Source: Azospirillum sp. (GTDB lineage: Bacteria; Pseudomonadota; Alphaproteobacteria; Azospirillales; Azospirillaceae). From it: a DNA stretch of 64,000 nt. The notes below the pieces were generated by a model, which was not told the DNA's origin, searched no databases, and saw nothing but the letters and a program-made list of their open reading frames with translations. Every line of letters starts with the position of its first letter. The first letter of the stretch is position 1. The stretch covers positions 19,138 to 83,137 of the forward strand of contig JAIXPD010000071.1 in NCBI GenBank assembly GCA_027486405.1, read 5' to 3'. Below, piece after piece: positions 1 through 8,475 of this stretch. A program made the position numbers and the translations under genes.

Positions 1-352
1 AGGTGATCGGACCGCCCGCGTTGGCCGCCTCGCACTCTTCCAGCAGGCTGGCGAGGTGGTTGTCGTCGATCAACGTGCCCGCCAGCCGGATGCGCTCGTG
101 AAAGCGCACCAGATGGGGGGAGGTGTAGACATGAACGCGGTATCCGGCGGCTTCCAGGATCGCCCGCAGAAAGGCGACGGTCGATCCCTTGCCGTTGGTT
201 CCGGCCACATGCACCACCGGCGGCAAGCGCCGCTCGGGATGGTCCAGCGCCGCCAGCAGCCGATGGACACGGTCCAGCGACAGGTCGATGACCTTCGGGT
301 GCAAGCCCTTCAAACGGTCCAGAACCGGGTCGGAGCGGTGTGAGTCGGTCAT
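1..352 (-). CDS. folC: folylpolyglutamate synthase / dihydrofolate synthase, N-terminal part (cut by window edge)
   Basis: FolC adds glutamate to dihydropteroate and to folates in the cytoplasm, using ATP. Only the first 117 residues are present, because the gene runs off the left edge. The ATP-binding loop GTNGKGS is at residues 51-57 and is followed by the family segment YTSPHLVRFHERI. The ATG at 350-352 is the first start in frame and gives the usual short lead before the P-loop. The gene lies 46 bp downstream of accD on the same strand, the common alphaproteobacterial order trpB-trpA-accD-folC. Identification is secure; the C-terminal Mur-ligase-like domain cannot be checked here. Confidence 0.93.
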   Translation of the reverse strand, partial: MTDSHRSDPVLDRLKGLHPKVIDLSLDRVHRLLAALDHPERRLPPVVHVAGTNGKGSTVAFLRAILEAAGYRVHVYTSPHLVRFHERIRLAGTLIDDNHLASLLEECEAANAGGPIT

Positions 353-398
353 CGCCTGTTCCTTGCTGATGAAGCCGGGCGCGTGATGACGCCGGACG

Positions 399-1355
399 TC
401 AGTCGTCGCCCGCCGCCGTCGTGGCCGGGGCGGCCGACACCGCCACCGCCTTGCCCACCGGGGCCGCGTCCTCGAACTCCGCGTCGATCACCTCGTCGTC
501 GGTGCGGACGCGCTGGGTCAGCAGGTCGATCACCCGCACCAGCGTGCCGCGCAGGTCGCGGCGGTGGACGACCATGTCGACCATGCCGTGCTCCAGCAGA
601 TATTCCGACCGCTGGAAGCCTTCCGGCAGGGTTTCGCGGATCGTGCTTTCGATCACGCGCGCCCCGGCAAAGCCGATCTGCGCGCCCTTTTCGGCGATGT
701 GGATGTCGCCCAGCATGGCGAAGGAGGCCGTCACGCCGCCGGTGGTCGGATCGGTCAGCACGACGATGTAGGGCAGGCCGGCTTCCTTGACCATCTCCAC
801 CGCGATGGTGGTGCGCGGCATCTGCATCAGCGACAGGATGCCTTCCTGCATGCGGGCACCGCCCGACGCGGGCACGACGATCAAGGGGGCCTTCTTCGCC
901 ACCGCCAGCTTGGCGGCGGTCAACAGCCCTTCGCCGACGGCAATGCCCATCGACCCGCCCATGAAGCCGAAATCGAAGGCGGCGACCACGGCGGGCAGCC
1001 CACCGACCAGCCCACTGCCGACGACGATGGCGTCGGTGCGGCCGGTCTTGGTCTGGGCTTCCTTCAGGCGGTCGGTGTAGCGCTTCTGATCGCGGAACTT
1101 CAGCGGATCGGCGACCGACTTCGGCAACTCCACCCCGTCATAAGCCCCGCCGTCGAACAGCGATTCCAGCCGCTTGATCGGGTCGAGCCGCATGTGGAAG
1201 CCGCAATGCTGGCAGACATGCAGATTCTCTTCCAACTCGCGATGGAACAGCATCGCCTCGCAGCTCGGGCATTTGTGCCAGAGGTTGTCGGGAACCTCCT
1301 TGCGGGCGTAGAGGGCGCGGATTTTGGGACGGACGTAGTTGGTAAGCCAGTTCAT
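399..1355 (-). CDS. accD: acetyl-CoA carboxylase carboxyltransferase subunit beta
   Basis: AccD is the beta half of the carboxyltransferase that moves the carboxyl group from biotin to acetyl-CoA, the first committed step of fatty acid synthesis. The 318-residue protein has the expected N-terminal four-cysteine zinc ribbon (C29, C32, C48, C51) followed by the crotonase-fold domain with PLIVVPASGGARMQEG and the glycine-rich PTTGGVTASFAMLGD. Its length matches the family. The last 40 residues are Ala/Val-rich and probably disordered. It lies between trpA and folC; the 232-bp gap upstream may hold its own promoter, but I see no clear -35/-10 pair. Confidence 0.97.
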   Translation of the reverse strand: MNWLTNYVRPKIRALYARKEVPDNLWHKCPSCEAMLFHRELEENLHVCQHCGFHMRLDPIKRLESLFDGGAYDGVELPKSVADPLKFRDQKRYTDRLKEAQTKTGRTDAIVVGSGLVGGLPAVVAAFDFGFMGGSMGIAVGEGLLTAAKLAVAKKAPLIVVPASGGARMQEGILSLMQMPRTTIAVEMVKEAGLPYIVVLTDPTTGGVTASFAMLGDIHIAEKGAQIGFAGARVIESTIRETLPEGFQRSEYLLEHGMVDMVVHRRDLRGTLVRVIDLLTQRVRTDDEVIDAEFEDAAPVGKAVAVSAAPATTAAGDD

Positions 1356-1587
1356 GGAACGCCTTTCAACGGCACGACGACGCGCTGGATGTGGGCAGCC
1401 GACGGGACCACATCAAGCGAGTGGGTCTGATGGTTGCCGCGAGCGGTTTTTGCTGCGGGTGTGGTAATGCGGTTTGACGCGCTTGTAAACCGTCCCGCCG
1501 GAGGGGGAAGGCCGGGCCGACCATCCCAAAACGTCGCGCAACACCGCGCAACGGGGGACGGCCGAACCCGAACGCCGGAAAGCGGGA

Positions 1588-2442
1588 TCAGCCCCGCGCG
1601 GTGCGCACGCCCTCGGCCAGCTCGCGGACGAAGCCCAGAACATCCTCCACCAACCCCGGACTCAACGCGCCGGTCTCGTCCAACCCATCGGCCAGACGGG
1701 AGACGATGGCCGAACCGACGACGACCGCGTCGGCGACGCGCGCCACCTCGGCGGCCTGGGCGGGCGTCTTGATGCCGAAGCCGACGGCAACCGGCAGATC
1801 GCTGTTGCGCTTCAACCGGGCCACCGCCGCATCGACGGCGGTGTTGGCCGCGCTTGCGGTCCCGGTGATCCCGGCGATGGAGACGTAATAGAGAAAGCCC
1901 GAGGTGTTTTGCAGCACGGCGGGCAGACGCTTTTCGTCGGTGGTCGGGGTGGTCAGGCGGATGAAGTTGATCCCGGCGCGGATCGCCGGAACGCACAGCT
2001 CGCCATCCTCTTCCGGTGGCAGATCGACGATGATCAGACCATCCACGCCGCTGGCCTTGGCGTCCACCAGGAAGCGGTCCACGCCATAGGCGTAGATCGG
2101 GTTGTAGTAGCCCATCAGGATGATCGGGGTCTCGCCGTCCTTCTCGCGGAACTTCGTCACCAGGGACAGCGTCTTACGCACCGTCATCCCGGCGTTCAAC
2201 GCCCGCAGGGAGGACGCCTGGATGGACGGGCCGTCGGCCATCGGGTCGGTGAAGGGAACGCCCAGTTCGATCAGGTCGGCCCCGGCGGCGGGCAGGCCGT
2301 CGAGCAGGGTCTGACAGGCGGCCGGATCGGGGTCGCCCGCCGTGATGAAGGTGATGAGACCGGCCCGCCCCTCGGCCTTCAGAGCCTGGAAACGGCGGTC
2401 AATGCGCGACTCAGGCGGACGGCTTTCGGCAACGGCGTTCAC
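1588..2442 (-). CDS. trpA: tryptophan synthase alpha subunit
   Basis: TrpA cleaves indole-3-glycerol phosphate to indole, which tunnels to TrpB. The 284-residue protein carries the two catalytic acids in the classic spacing: E59 in DLIELGVPF and D70 in DPMADGPS. The start chosen is GTG at 2442, which overlaps the trpB stop by 4 nt (GTGA) and so suggests translational coupling. Reading further upstream in frame is possible but would run back through trpB. The phosphate-binding GFGIKTPAQ and VVGSAIV segments are intact. It forms an alpha2-beta2 complex with the product of the adjacent trpB. Confidence 0.97.
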   Translation of the reverse strand: MNAVAESRPPESRIDRRFQALKAEGRAGLITFITAGDPDPAACQTLLDGLPAAGADLIELGVPFTDPMADGPSIQASSLRALNAGMTVRKTLSLVTKFREKDGETPIILMGYYNPIYAYGVDRFLVDAKASGVDGLIIVDLPPEEDGELCVPAIRAGINFIRLTTPTTDEKRLPAVLQNTSGFLYYVSIAGITGTASAANTAVDAAVARLKRNSDLPVAVGFGIKTPAQAAEVARVADAVVVGSAIVSRLADGLDETGALSPGLVEDVLGFVRELAEGVRTARG

Positions 2443-3656
2443 AGGCTCACTCCCAGATGCTGGGCGACGGAGAAGATGTCCTTGTCGCCACGGCCCGACA
2501 GGCACAGGACCATCAGATGGTCTTTCGGCAGGGTCGGGGCGCGCTTGATGACTTCGGCCAGGGCGTGGGCGGATTCCAACGCCGGGATGATGCCCTCGGT
2601 CTGGGCGCAGAGCTGGAAGGCCTCCAGCGCTTCGGCGTCGGTGGCGGCGGCGTAGGTGACGCGGCCCACATCGTTCAGCCACGCGTGTTCCGGGCCGACG
2701 CCGGGGTAATCCAGACCGGCGGAGATCGAATGGCCTTCCAGGATCTGGCCGTCCTCGTCCTGCAACAGATAGGTGCGGTTGCCGTGCAGCACGCCCGGAC
2801 GCCCGCCGTTGATCGAGGCGGCGTGGTCGAGCGGCCCCTTGTCCAGCCCGCGCCCGGCGGCCTCGACCGCGATCATCGCCACCGACGGATCGTCCAGGAA
2901 CGGATGGAACAGACCGATGGCGTTCGATCCGCCGCCCACACAGGCGATCAGCGAATCGGGCAGGCGGCCTTCCTGCTCCTGCATCTGGGTCTTCACCTCG
3001 GTGCCGATCACCGATTGGAAATCGCGCACGATGGTGGGGTAGGGGTGCGGCCCGGCGGCGGTGCCGATGATGTAGAAGGTGTCGGCGACGTTCGTGACCC
3101 AGTCGCGCAGCGCCTCGTTCATCGCGTCCTTCAGCGTCTTGGCACCAGAGGTGACGGCGCGGACCTCCGCCCCCAGCAGCTTCATGCGGAAGACGTTCGG
3201 GGCCTGCCGGGCGATGTCGGTTTCGCCCATGTAGATGACGCAGGGCATGTTGTAGAGCGCGCAGACGGTCGCCGTCGCCACGCCGTGCTGACCGGCCCCG
3301 GTTTCGGCGATGATGCGGGTCTTGCCCATGCGGCGGGCCAGCAGGATCTGGCCGATGCAGTTGTTGATCTTGTGCGCGCCGGTGTGGTTCAGCTCCTCGC
3401 GCTTGAAGTAGATCTTCGCCCCGCCCAGCTTTTCGGTCAGCCGCTCGGCGAAATAGAGCGGGTTGGGCCGCCCGACATACTGCTTGAGCTGCCGGAGCAT
3501 CTCGCCTTCAAAGGCGGGATCGGCGCGGGCCTCGCGGTAGGCCTTTTCCACGTCGAGGATCAACGGCATCAGCGTTTCGGCGACGTAGCGCCCGCCAAAA
3601 ATGCCGAAATGCCCCTGTTCATCGGGACCGGAACGGTAGGTGTTGGGTCTGGTCAT
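2439..3656 (-). CDS. trpB: tryptophan synthase beta subunit
   Basis: TrpB is the PLP enzyme that condenses indole with serine to give tryptophan. The 405-residue protein has the PLP-binding lysine K96 in HTGAHKINN, the family segment AETGAGQHGVATA and the phosphate-binding loop VGGGSNA. It is full length. It is the first gene of the trpB-trpA pair here; trpF, which often precedes it, is absent, and a promoter-like pair and a MITE-like element occupy the upstream space instead. No leader peptide rich in Trp codons is visible, so attenuation of the enteric type is unlikely. Confidence 0.98.
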   Translation of the reverse strand: MTRPNTYRSGPDEQGHFGIFGGRYVAETLMPLILDVEKAYREARADPAFEGEMLRQLKQYVGRPNPLYFAERLTEKLGGAKIYFKREELNHTGAHKINNCIGQILLARRMGKTRIIAETGAGQHGVATATVCALYNMPCVIYMGETDIARQAPNVFRMKLLGAEVRAVTSGAKTLKDAMNEALRDWVTNVADTFYIIGTAAGPHPYPTIVRDFQSVIGTEVKTQMQEQEGRLPDSLIACVGGGSNAIGLFHPFLDDPSVAMIAVEAAGRGLDKGPLDHAASINGGRPGVLHGNRTYLLQDEDGQILEGHSISAGLDYPGVGPEHAWLNDVGRVTYAAATDAEALEAFQLCAQTEGIIPALESAHALAEVIKRAPTLPKDHLMVLCLSGRGDKDIFSVAQHLGVSL

Positions 3657-3703
3657 CGTCTGGGGAACTGCCTGAAGCGGGTTGACGCGCCGTCAAAGGC
3701 GTC

Positions 3704-3732
3704 ACCATAGCGGTGACGCGCGCCGATTTGAA
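3704..3732 (-). promoter_or_regulatory. candidate sigma-70 promoter for trpB
   Basis: On the minus strand TTCAAA (3732-3727) and TATGGT (3709-3704) are separated by 17 bp, about 50 bp upstream of the trpB ATG. An inverted repeat GTCACC-N5-GGTGAC (3701-3717) overlaps the -10 region and could be an operator. This is a match to consensus only; there is no experimental support. Confidence 0.4.
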
Positions 3733-3880
3733 GCGTTTGACGGATGATCGGCGGCCGGATCGGGATCCGTCCCTTCACCATACGCATCCGCCGCCCAAAC
3801 GGATGACCGGAAATAACACTCTCTTGCGCCGTCGGCCCCGTCGCACCGGAGATAAGGTTTCCACCGACACGCCACCGACA

Positions 3881-4054
3881 CAGGGCAATCGCTTGAAGGT
3901 TTATAAACCTATATGAAGGATTTACCGTCATCCCCGCGAAGGCGGGGATCCAGGCTTTCCCGTCAGAGCCACTCTGCGAACTCTGGATCCCCGCCTTCGC
4001 GGGGATGACGAATGTCCTAATAAAGGAATTTCAAGCCTTCACCCGATTGCCCTG
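3881..4054. mobile_element. 174-bp MITE-like element with terminal inverted repeats and 10-bp target duplication
   Basis: The ends are imperfect inverted repeats: CAGGGCAATCGCTTGAAGG on the left and, read from the other strand, CAGGGCAATCGGGTGAAGG on the right. The 10-bp word GCCACCGACA flanks the element directly at 3871-3880 and 4055-4064, a perfect target-site duplication. Inside is a perfect 27-bp inverted repeat (3927-3953 and 3983-4009) of the widespread type GTCATCCCCGCGAAGGCGGG. There is no open reading frame for a transposase, so movement would need one in trans. The AT-rich arms differ from the surrounding GC-rich DNA. Two relatives lie at 34438-34696 and 63831-64000. One caution: the left flank already holds a partial second copy of the 10-bp word. 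Confidence 0.85.
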
Positions 4055-4073
4055 GCCACCGACACGCGCGGCG

Positions 4074-4102
4074 TTGCCGCCCGTGGGCCGGGCGCATAGA
4101 GT
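4074..4102 (+). promoter_or_regulatory. candidate sigma-70 promoter for the REC-Hpt gene
   Basis: TTGCCG (4074-4079) and TAGAGT (4097-4102) are separated by 17 bp, just to the right of the MITE-like element and about 45 bp before the ATG at 4148. The match to consensus is moderate. Confidence 0.4.
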
Positions 4103-4147
4103 GACGGTTCCCGTCCCGCTCCCTGGTTTGTTTCGAAAGCACCGCCC

Positions 4148-4945
4148 ATGTCCGCCGCCCTTCCCCCCATGGAACCGGAGCCGACCACCCCCCGCCGCAT
4201 CCTGGTGGTCGAGGACAGCCCGCTGAACCAGATGATCGTCAACGCCATCCTGTCATCGGCCGATTACCGGGTGGAGATGGCCAACAACGGGTTGGAAGCG
4301 GTGATGGCGGCCCAGGCGGGCGGCTTCGACCTGATCCTGATGGATCTGTCAATGCCGGAGATGGACGGCCTGACCGCCACCCGGCTGTTGCGCGAACTGC
4401 CCGGCCCGGCCGGGCGGGTCCCGGTGATCGCCATGACCGCCGACAGCGACGAGGCCGACCGCCAGCGCTGCCTGGATGTCGGCATGAACGACCATGTCGC
4501 CAAGCCGGTGGAGCGCGCCCAACTGCTGGCCACCGTCGCCGAATGGCTGAAGCCCGCCGACCAGCGCAGCGCCACCGCCCCTTGCGGCCCCATCGCCGAA
4601 CCCAGCGCCGACGCCGTGCTGGACCAGGAGGTGTTGCGTCAACTGGCCGAGGATCTGGACGCCGATTTGCTGGTGGAGGTTCTGGAACAATTCCTGGCCG
4701 AAACCCAGGACCGCATCGCCCGCATCGCCCAGGAACCCGACCTCGACGCCCTGACGCGCGAGGCGCACACGCTGAAAAGCACGGCGGGGACCTTTGGCGC
4801 GCACGCGCTCTGTGTCGCCGCCCGCGCGCTGGAAATGTCCTGCCGCGCCCGGGCGGAGGCCGAGGTGCGGGCGCTGCGTTTCGAGATTCCACGCCTGGCG
4901 GAGGAGGCCATCGCCGCCTACCGCGCGGCGGGCTATCTGCCCTGA
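4148..4945 (+). CDS. response regulator receiver-Hpt phosphotransfer protein
   Basis: This 265-residue protein has two signalling domains and no output domain. Residues 17-134 form a receiver: the acidic pocket is in VVEDS, the phospho-acceptor is D66 in LILMDLSMPEMDG, the conserved Thr is in MTADS and the lysine is K119 in HVAKP. Residues 170-260 form an Hpt helix bundle with the phosphorylatable H207 in EAHTLKSTAGTFGA. Such proteins shuttle phosphate between a hybrid kinase and a response regulator. No kinase is nearby, but the gene converges on a sigma-54 activator with its own receiver domain 40 bp away; a functional link is plausible but only inferred from position. Confidence 0.85.
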   Translation: MSAALPPMEPEPTTPRRILVVEDSPLNQMIVNAILSSADYRVEMANNGLEAVMAAQAGGFDLILMDLSMPEMDGLTATRLLRELPGPAGRVPVIAMTADSDEADRQRCLDVGMNDHVAKPVERAQLLATVAEWLKPADQRSATAPCGPIAEPSADAVLDQEVLRQLAEDLDADLLVEVLEQFLAETQDRIARIAQEPDLDALTREAHTLKSTAGTFGAHALCVAARALEMSCRARAEAEVRALRFEIPRLAEEAIAAYRAAGYLP

Positions 4946-4955
4946 AATCCCCCTC

Positions 4956-4991
4956 GGGGTCTTACAGGGGGTCTTTCAGGGGGCCTTACAG
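4956..4991. repeat. three tandem 12-bp units at a gene end
   Basis: Units GGGGTCTTACAG, GGGGTCTTTCAG and GGGGCCTTACAG abut at 4956, 4968 and 4980. The last unit contains the stop codon of the sigma-54 regulator read on the minus strand. It is one of several boundary duplications in the window. Confidence 0.8.
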
Positions 4992-6428
4992 CTTGCCTTC
5001 CGCCTGCCAGGCCAGACGCTTGCGGTAGATGGTGGAGGCGCTGATTTCCAGCAGCGCGGCGGCGCGGGGGATGTTGCCCTCGCACGCGGCGATGGCGTTT
5101 TCGATGGCGTCCTTTTCCACCTCCCACAGCGGCTTGATCGTCTCGGGCGTCAAGGGCGGCGGGATCGGGGCGGGTGGGGGGGCGGCGGCTTCAAGAACCG
5201 TCGCCATCGGCACGGGGGCCGCAGCGATCAAACCCGACGCGCCCCCACCCGGTCCCCCCAAAGGAGCTGGCAGCATCTGCGGCAACACCGTGTCGCCGTC
5301 GTGCAGGACGGAAACGATGCGGACGACGTTCTGCAATTGGCGGACGTTGCCCGGCCAATGGTAATGGCGCAGCGCCTGTTCGGTGTCGGGCGCGAACTGG
5401 GTGAAGCCCTTTTTCTCTTCCGCCGTGAATTCCGCCAGATAATGGCGGGCGATCTCCAACACATCGTCCTCGCGCTCGCGCAGCGGCGGCAGATGGATGG
5501 GGATGACGTGCAGGCGGTAATAGAGATCCTCGCGGAAGCGGCCTTCCTCCACCTCGTGCAGCGGGTCGCGGTTGGTGGCGCAGACGATGCGCAGATCGAC
5601 CTTTTCCAGCTTCGACCCGCCCACCGGGGTGAAGGTCCCGGTCTGGATGAAGCGCAGCAGCTTGGTTTGCAGGTCGGGGGCGAGTTCGCAAATCTCGTCC
5701 AGGAACAGGGTGCCGCCGTCGGCCCGCGCCGCCGCCCCCTCGCGGTCCGCCACAGCACCGGTGAAGGACCCCTTCATGTGCCCGAAGATCTCGCTTTCCA
5801 TGAGATCCTTGGGAATCGCCCCGCAATTGATGGCGATGAAGGGCTTGGCCGCCCGCTGGCTCTGCCGGTGGATCGCCTCCGCGCACACCTCTTTCCCGGT
5901 GCCGGATTCGCCGGTGATGAAGACGGTGGCGCGCGAGGACGCCGCGCTGTCCACGATGCGATAGACCGCCTGCATCGCCAGCGACGAGCCGATGAAGCCG
6001 TGATAGCGCGCGCGGCCCAGATTCTGTTCCAGGCTGTCCACCATCTGGGCCAGCCGCAGCCGTTCCACCGCGTTGCGCACGGTCACGATCAGGCGGTCCG
6101 CCGAGAAGGGCTTCACCAGGAAATCATAGGCCCCGTAGCGCATCGCCTCCACCGCCGCGTTCACCGACCCGTGGGCGGTGATGACGATGACGGCGCAGGG
6201 CAGGGCCTGGGCGTTGATGCGCTTCAGCACCTCCATCCCGTTCATGTCGGGAAGCTGAAGGTCGAGCAACACCACCTTGGGCGCGCCATCGGCCAATTGC
6301 TCGATGGCGGCGGCCCCGGTTTCCACCGCGATGACGCGGTAGGATTCCTTCTTCAGGAATTCCGTGTAGACGCGCGCCAGCGACGGCGTGTCTTCGATGA
6401 GCAGGACGGGGATGGGGCCAAGGGGCAT
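4986..6428 (-). CDS. sigma-54-dependent response regulator, LuxO/NtrC family
   Basis: This 480-residue activator has an N-terminal receiver (IEDTPSLARVY, phospho-acceptor in VVLLDLQLPDMNG), a central AAA+ ATPase with Walker A GESGTGKE and Walker B GGTLFLDE, and a C-terminal Fis-type helix-turn-helix ending EISASTIYRKRL. The sigma-54 contact loop reads GSFTGA rather than the usual GAFTGA, a variant known in functional members. Phosphorylation would drive ATP-dependent opening of sigma-54 promoters. The start is uncertain: ATG 6428 (MPLGPIPV) puts the receiver at the N-terminus as usual, while ATG 6476 would add 16 residues. It is divergent from coaBC and converges on the REC-Hpt gene. Confidence 0.9.
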   Translation of the reverse strand: MPLGPIPVLLIEDTPSLARVYTEFLKKESYRVIAVETGAAAIEQLADGAPKVVLLDLQLPDMNGMEVLKRINAQALPCAVIVITAHGSVNAAVEAMRYGAYDFLVKPFSADRLIVTVRNAVERLRLAQMVDSLEQNLGRARYHGFIGSSLAMQAVYRIVDSAASSRATVFITGESGTGKEVCAEAIHRQSQRAAKPFIAINCGAIPKDLMESEIFGHMKGSFTGAVADREGAAARADGGTLFLDEICELAPDLQTKLLRFIQTGTFTPVGGSKLEKVDLRIVCATNRDPLHEVEEGRFREDLYYRLHVIPIHLPPLREREDDVLEIARHYLAEFTAEEKKGFTQFAPDTEQALRHYHWPGNVRQLQNVVRIVSVLHDGDTVLPQMLPAPLGGPGGGASGLIAAAPVPMATVLEAAAPPPAPIPPPLTPETIKPLWEVEKDAIENAIAACEGNIPRAAALLEISASTIYRKRLAWQAEGKL

Positions 6429-6658
6429 GCGAAGGCAGCGCGCGGTCGTGGACGGGAAAGGCGATTCGCCCTTCATGTCTACCAGATCTTTTGCGAATTC
6501 CCATCCGTTGCAATCGCAAAACCTGATGAAACACTCAAAAAGCCGATCGGCAAGATTGCTGCGCCCGCGCGGCGGCCATGGACGCGCCGTTCGGGATGGA
6601 TTATCTGCAACAGCCGGGGGGCAGCCCCCGATCCAACGCAACAGGGGTGGGTAGGGTC

Positions 6659-7915
6659 ATGGTCGATCACGCCAGTCTGTCCGGCAAGCGCGTGCTGCTG
6701 GTGATCGCGGGCGGCATCGCCGCCTACAAATGCCTCGACCTGATTCGCCGCCTGCGCGAACGCGGCGTCACCGTCCGCGCCGTGCTGACGGAGGCCGGGG
6801 CGCGCTTCGTCACCCCGCTGTCGGTGCAGGCGCTGACCGAAGACACCGTGTACCGCGATCTCTGGTCGCTGACCGATGAATCGGAGATGGGCCACATCCG
6901 CCTGTCGCGCGAGGCCGACCTGATCGTCGTCGCCCCGGCCACCGCCGACCTGCTGGCGCGCATGGCCGCCGGCATGGCCGACGATCTGGCCGCCACCGTC
7001 ATGCTCGCCACCGACAAGCCGGTGCTGGTCGCCCCGGCGATGAACGTCCGCATGTGGCAGCACCCGGCCACGCAGGACAACATGGCCCGGTTGGAACAGC
7101 GCGGCGTGCGCCGCGTCGGCCCCAACGACGGGGTGATGGCCTGCAACGAGTTCGGGCCGGGCCGCATGGCCGAACCGATGGAGATCATCGACGCCATCGC
7201 CGCCTTTTTCACCGAGTCGGCGCGCAAGCCGCTGGCGGGCAAACGCGCCCTGGTGACGAGCGGCCCGACCCATGAACCCATCGACCCGGTGCGCTACATC
7301 GCCAACCGGTCGTCCGGCAAGCAGGGCCACGCCATCGCCGCCGCGCTGGCCGCGCTGGGGGCCGACGTGACGCTGGTCAGCGGCCCGACCCGCCTGCCCG
7401 ACCCGCCCGGCTGCACCGTGGTCGCCATCGAAACCGCGCGCGAGATGCTGGCCGCCTGCGAGGCCGCCCGCGAGGCCGCTGTGCCGGTGGACATCGCCGT
7501 CTGCGCGGCGGCGGTGGCCGATTGGCGTGTGGTCGGGGCGTCCGACCGCAAGCTGAAGAAGGACGGCGGCGGTCCGCCCGCGCTGGCCCTGACCGAGAAT
7601 CCCGACATCCTCGCCACCCTGTCGCAGGCCGGGCCGCGCCGCCCGGCGCTGGTCGTCGGCTTTGCGGCGGAGACCGGCGACGTCGTCGCCACCGCCACCG
7701 CCAAACGCGCCCGCAAGGGCTGCGACTGGATCGTGGCCAACGACGTGTCGCTCGGGACCACCACCTTTGGCGGGACCGACAACACCGTGCACGTCATCCG
7801 CGCCGATGGGGCGGAGTCCTGGCCGACCATGGGCAAGGACGCCGTCGGCGCGCGGCTGGCCGAGGCCATCGCCGCCCATTTCGCCGCCCATTTCGCCGCC
7901 CATTTCGCCGACTGA
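6659..7915 (+). CDS. coaBC: bifunctional phosphopantothenoylcysteine decarboxylase / phosphopantothenate-cysteine ligase
   Basis: CoaBC makes 4'-phosphopantetheine for coenzyme A: the CoaB half joins cysteine to phosphopantothenate and the CoaC half decarboxylates the product. The 418-residue protein has the flavin-binding GGIAAYK start, active-site H79, substrate clamp PAMNVRMW (126-133) and catalytic C162 in the CoaC half. The CoaB half begins near residue 195 with LVTSGPTHEPIDPVR and contains the lysine-rich RKLKK. The start is ATG 6659, behind a G-rich ribosome site. The C-terminus is odd: a 12-bp unit repeats three times, giving AAHF three times before the stop. dut follows 31 bp downstream, a common pairing. 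Confidence 0.96.
   Translation: MVDHASLSGKRVLLVIAGGIAAYKCLDLIRRLRERGVTVRAVLTEAGARFVTPLSVQALTEDTVYRDLWSLTDESEMGHIRLSREADLIVVAPATADLLARMAAGMADDLAATVMLATDKPVLVAPAMNVRMWQHPATQDNMARLEQRGVRRVGPNDGVMACNEFGPGRMAEPMEIIDAIAAFFTESARKPLAGKRALVTSGPTHEPIDPVRYIANRSSGKQGHAIAAALAALGADVTLVSGPTRLPDPPGCTVVAIETAREMLAACEAAREAAVPVDIAVCAAAVADWRVVGASDRKLKKDGGGPPALALTENPDILATLSQAGPRRPALVVGFAAETGDVVATATAKRARKGCDWIVANDVSLGTTTFGGTDNTVHVIRADGAESWPTMGKDAVGARLAEAIAAHFAAHFAAHFAD
7871..7906. repeat. three perfect 12-bp tandem units at the coaBC C-terminus
   Basis: GCCGCCCATTTC repeats three times in frame at 7871, 7883 and 7895, encoding a repeated AAHF tail just before the stop at 7913-7915. The units are identical, which suggests recent slippage or conversion. 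Confidence 0.95.
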
Positions 7916-7946
7916 GTCCCCCTGATCCTGACCGGACGCCGCACCA

Positions 7947-8423
7947 ATGACCGATCCGATGACCAATTCCTCGCCGACGCTGTCCTTCCTGCGCCTGCCC
8001 GGCAACAGCGACCTGCCGCTGCCCGCCTACGCCACCGCCGGAGCCGCCGGATTTGACCTGCGCGCCGCGCTGCCAACGGGGGACAGCCTGCGACTCGATC
8101 CCGGCCAACGCGCGCTGGTTTCAATCGGCTTCGCCGTCGCCGTGCCAGCGGGGTGGGAGTTGCAAATCCGCCCGCGCTCCGGCTTGGCGGTGAAACACGG
8201 CGTCACCGTGCTGAACAGCCCTGGAACCATCGACAGCGACTATCGCGGCCCGGTCGGCGTCTGCCTCGTCAATCTGGGCGCGGACCCCTTCGTCATCGCC
8301 CATGGCGACCGCATCGCCCAGGGCGTCGTCGCCCGCGCGCCGCAAGCCGCGCTGGTGGAGGTCGACTCCCTGGACGAGACGGCGCGCGGCGCTGGCGGTT
8401 TCGGTTCCACCGGGGTGGCCTGA
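7947..8423 (+). CDS. dut: dUTP diphosphatase
   Basis: Dut hydrolyses dUTP to dUMP and pyrophosphate, keeping uracil out of DNA and feeding dTMP synthesis. The 158-residue protein carries the five trimeric dUTPase motifs in order: AAGFDLRA, PRSGLA, the uracil-binding hairpin around GVTVLNSPGTID, the GDRIAQ segment, and the C-terminal RGAGGFGSTG that closes over the active site. Its length is typical. It probably shares a transcript with coaBC. A 13-bp unit repeats four times starting inside the last codons. Confidence 0.97.
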   Translation: MTDPMTNSSPTLSFLRLPGNSDLPLPAYATAGAAGFDLRAALPTGDSLRLDPGQRALVSIGFAVAVPAGWELQIRPRSGLAVKHGVTVLNSPGTIDSDYRGPVGVCLVNLGADPFVIAHGDRIAQGVVARAPQAALVEVDSLDETARGAGGFGSTGVA

Positions 8424-8468
8424 AACACCGGCCTGAAACACCGGCCCGAATCCCCGGCCTGAATCTCC
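8417..8468. repeat. four 13-bp tandem units spanning the dut stop codon
   Basis: GGCCTGAAACACC occurs twice (8417, 8430), followed by the diverged units GGCCCGAATCCCC (8443) and GGCCTGAATCTCC (8456). The dut stop TGA (8421-8423) is inside the first unit, so the duplication arose at the stop codon. The unit is not a multiple of three. Confidence 0.95.
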
Positions 8469-8475
8469 GTGCGGC

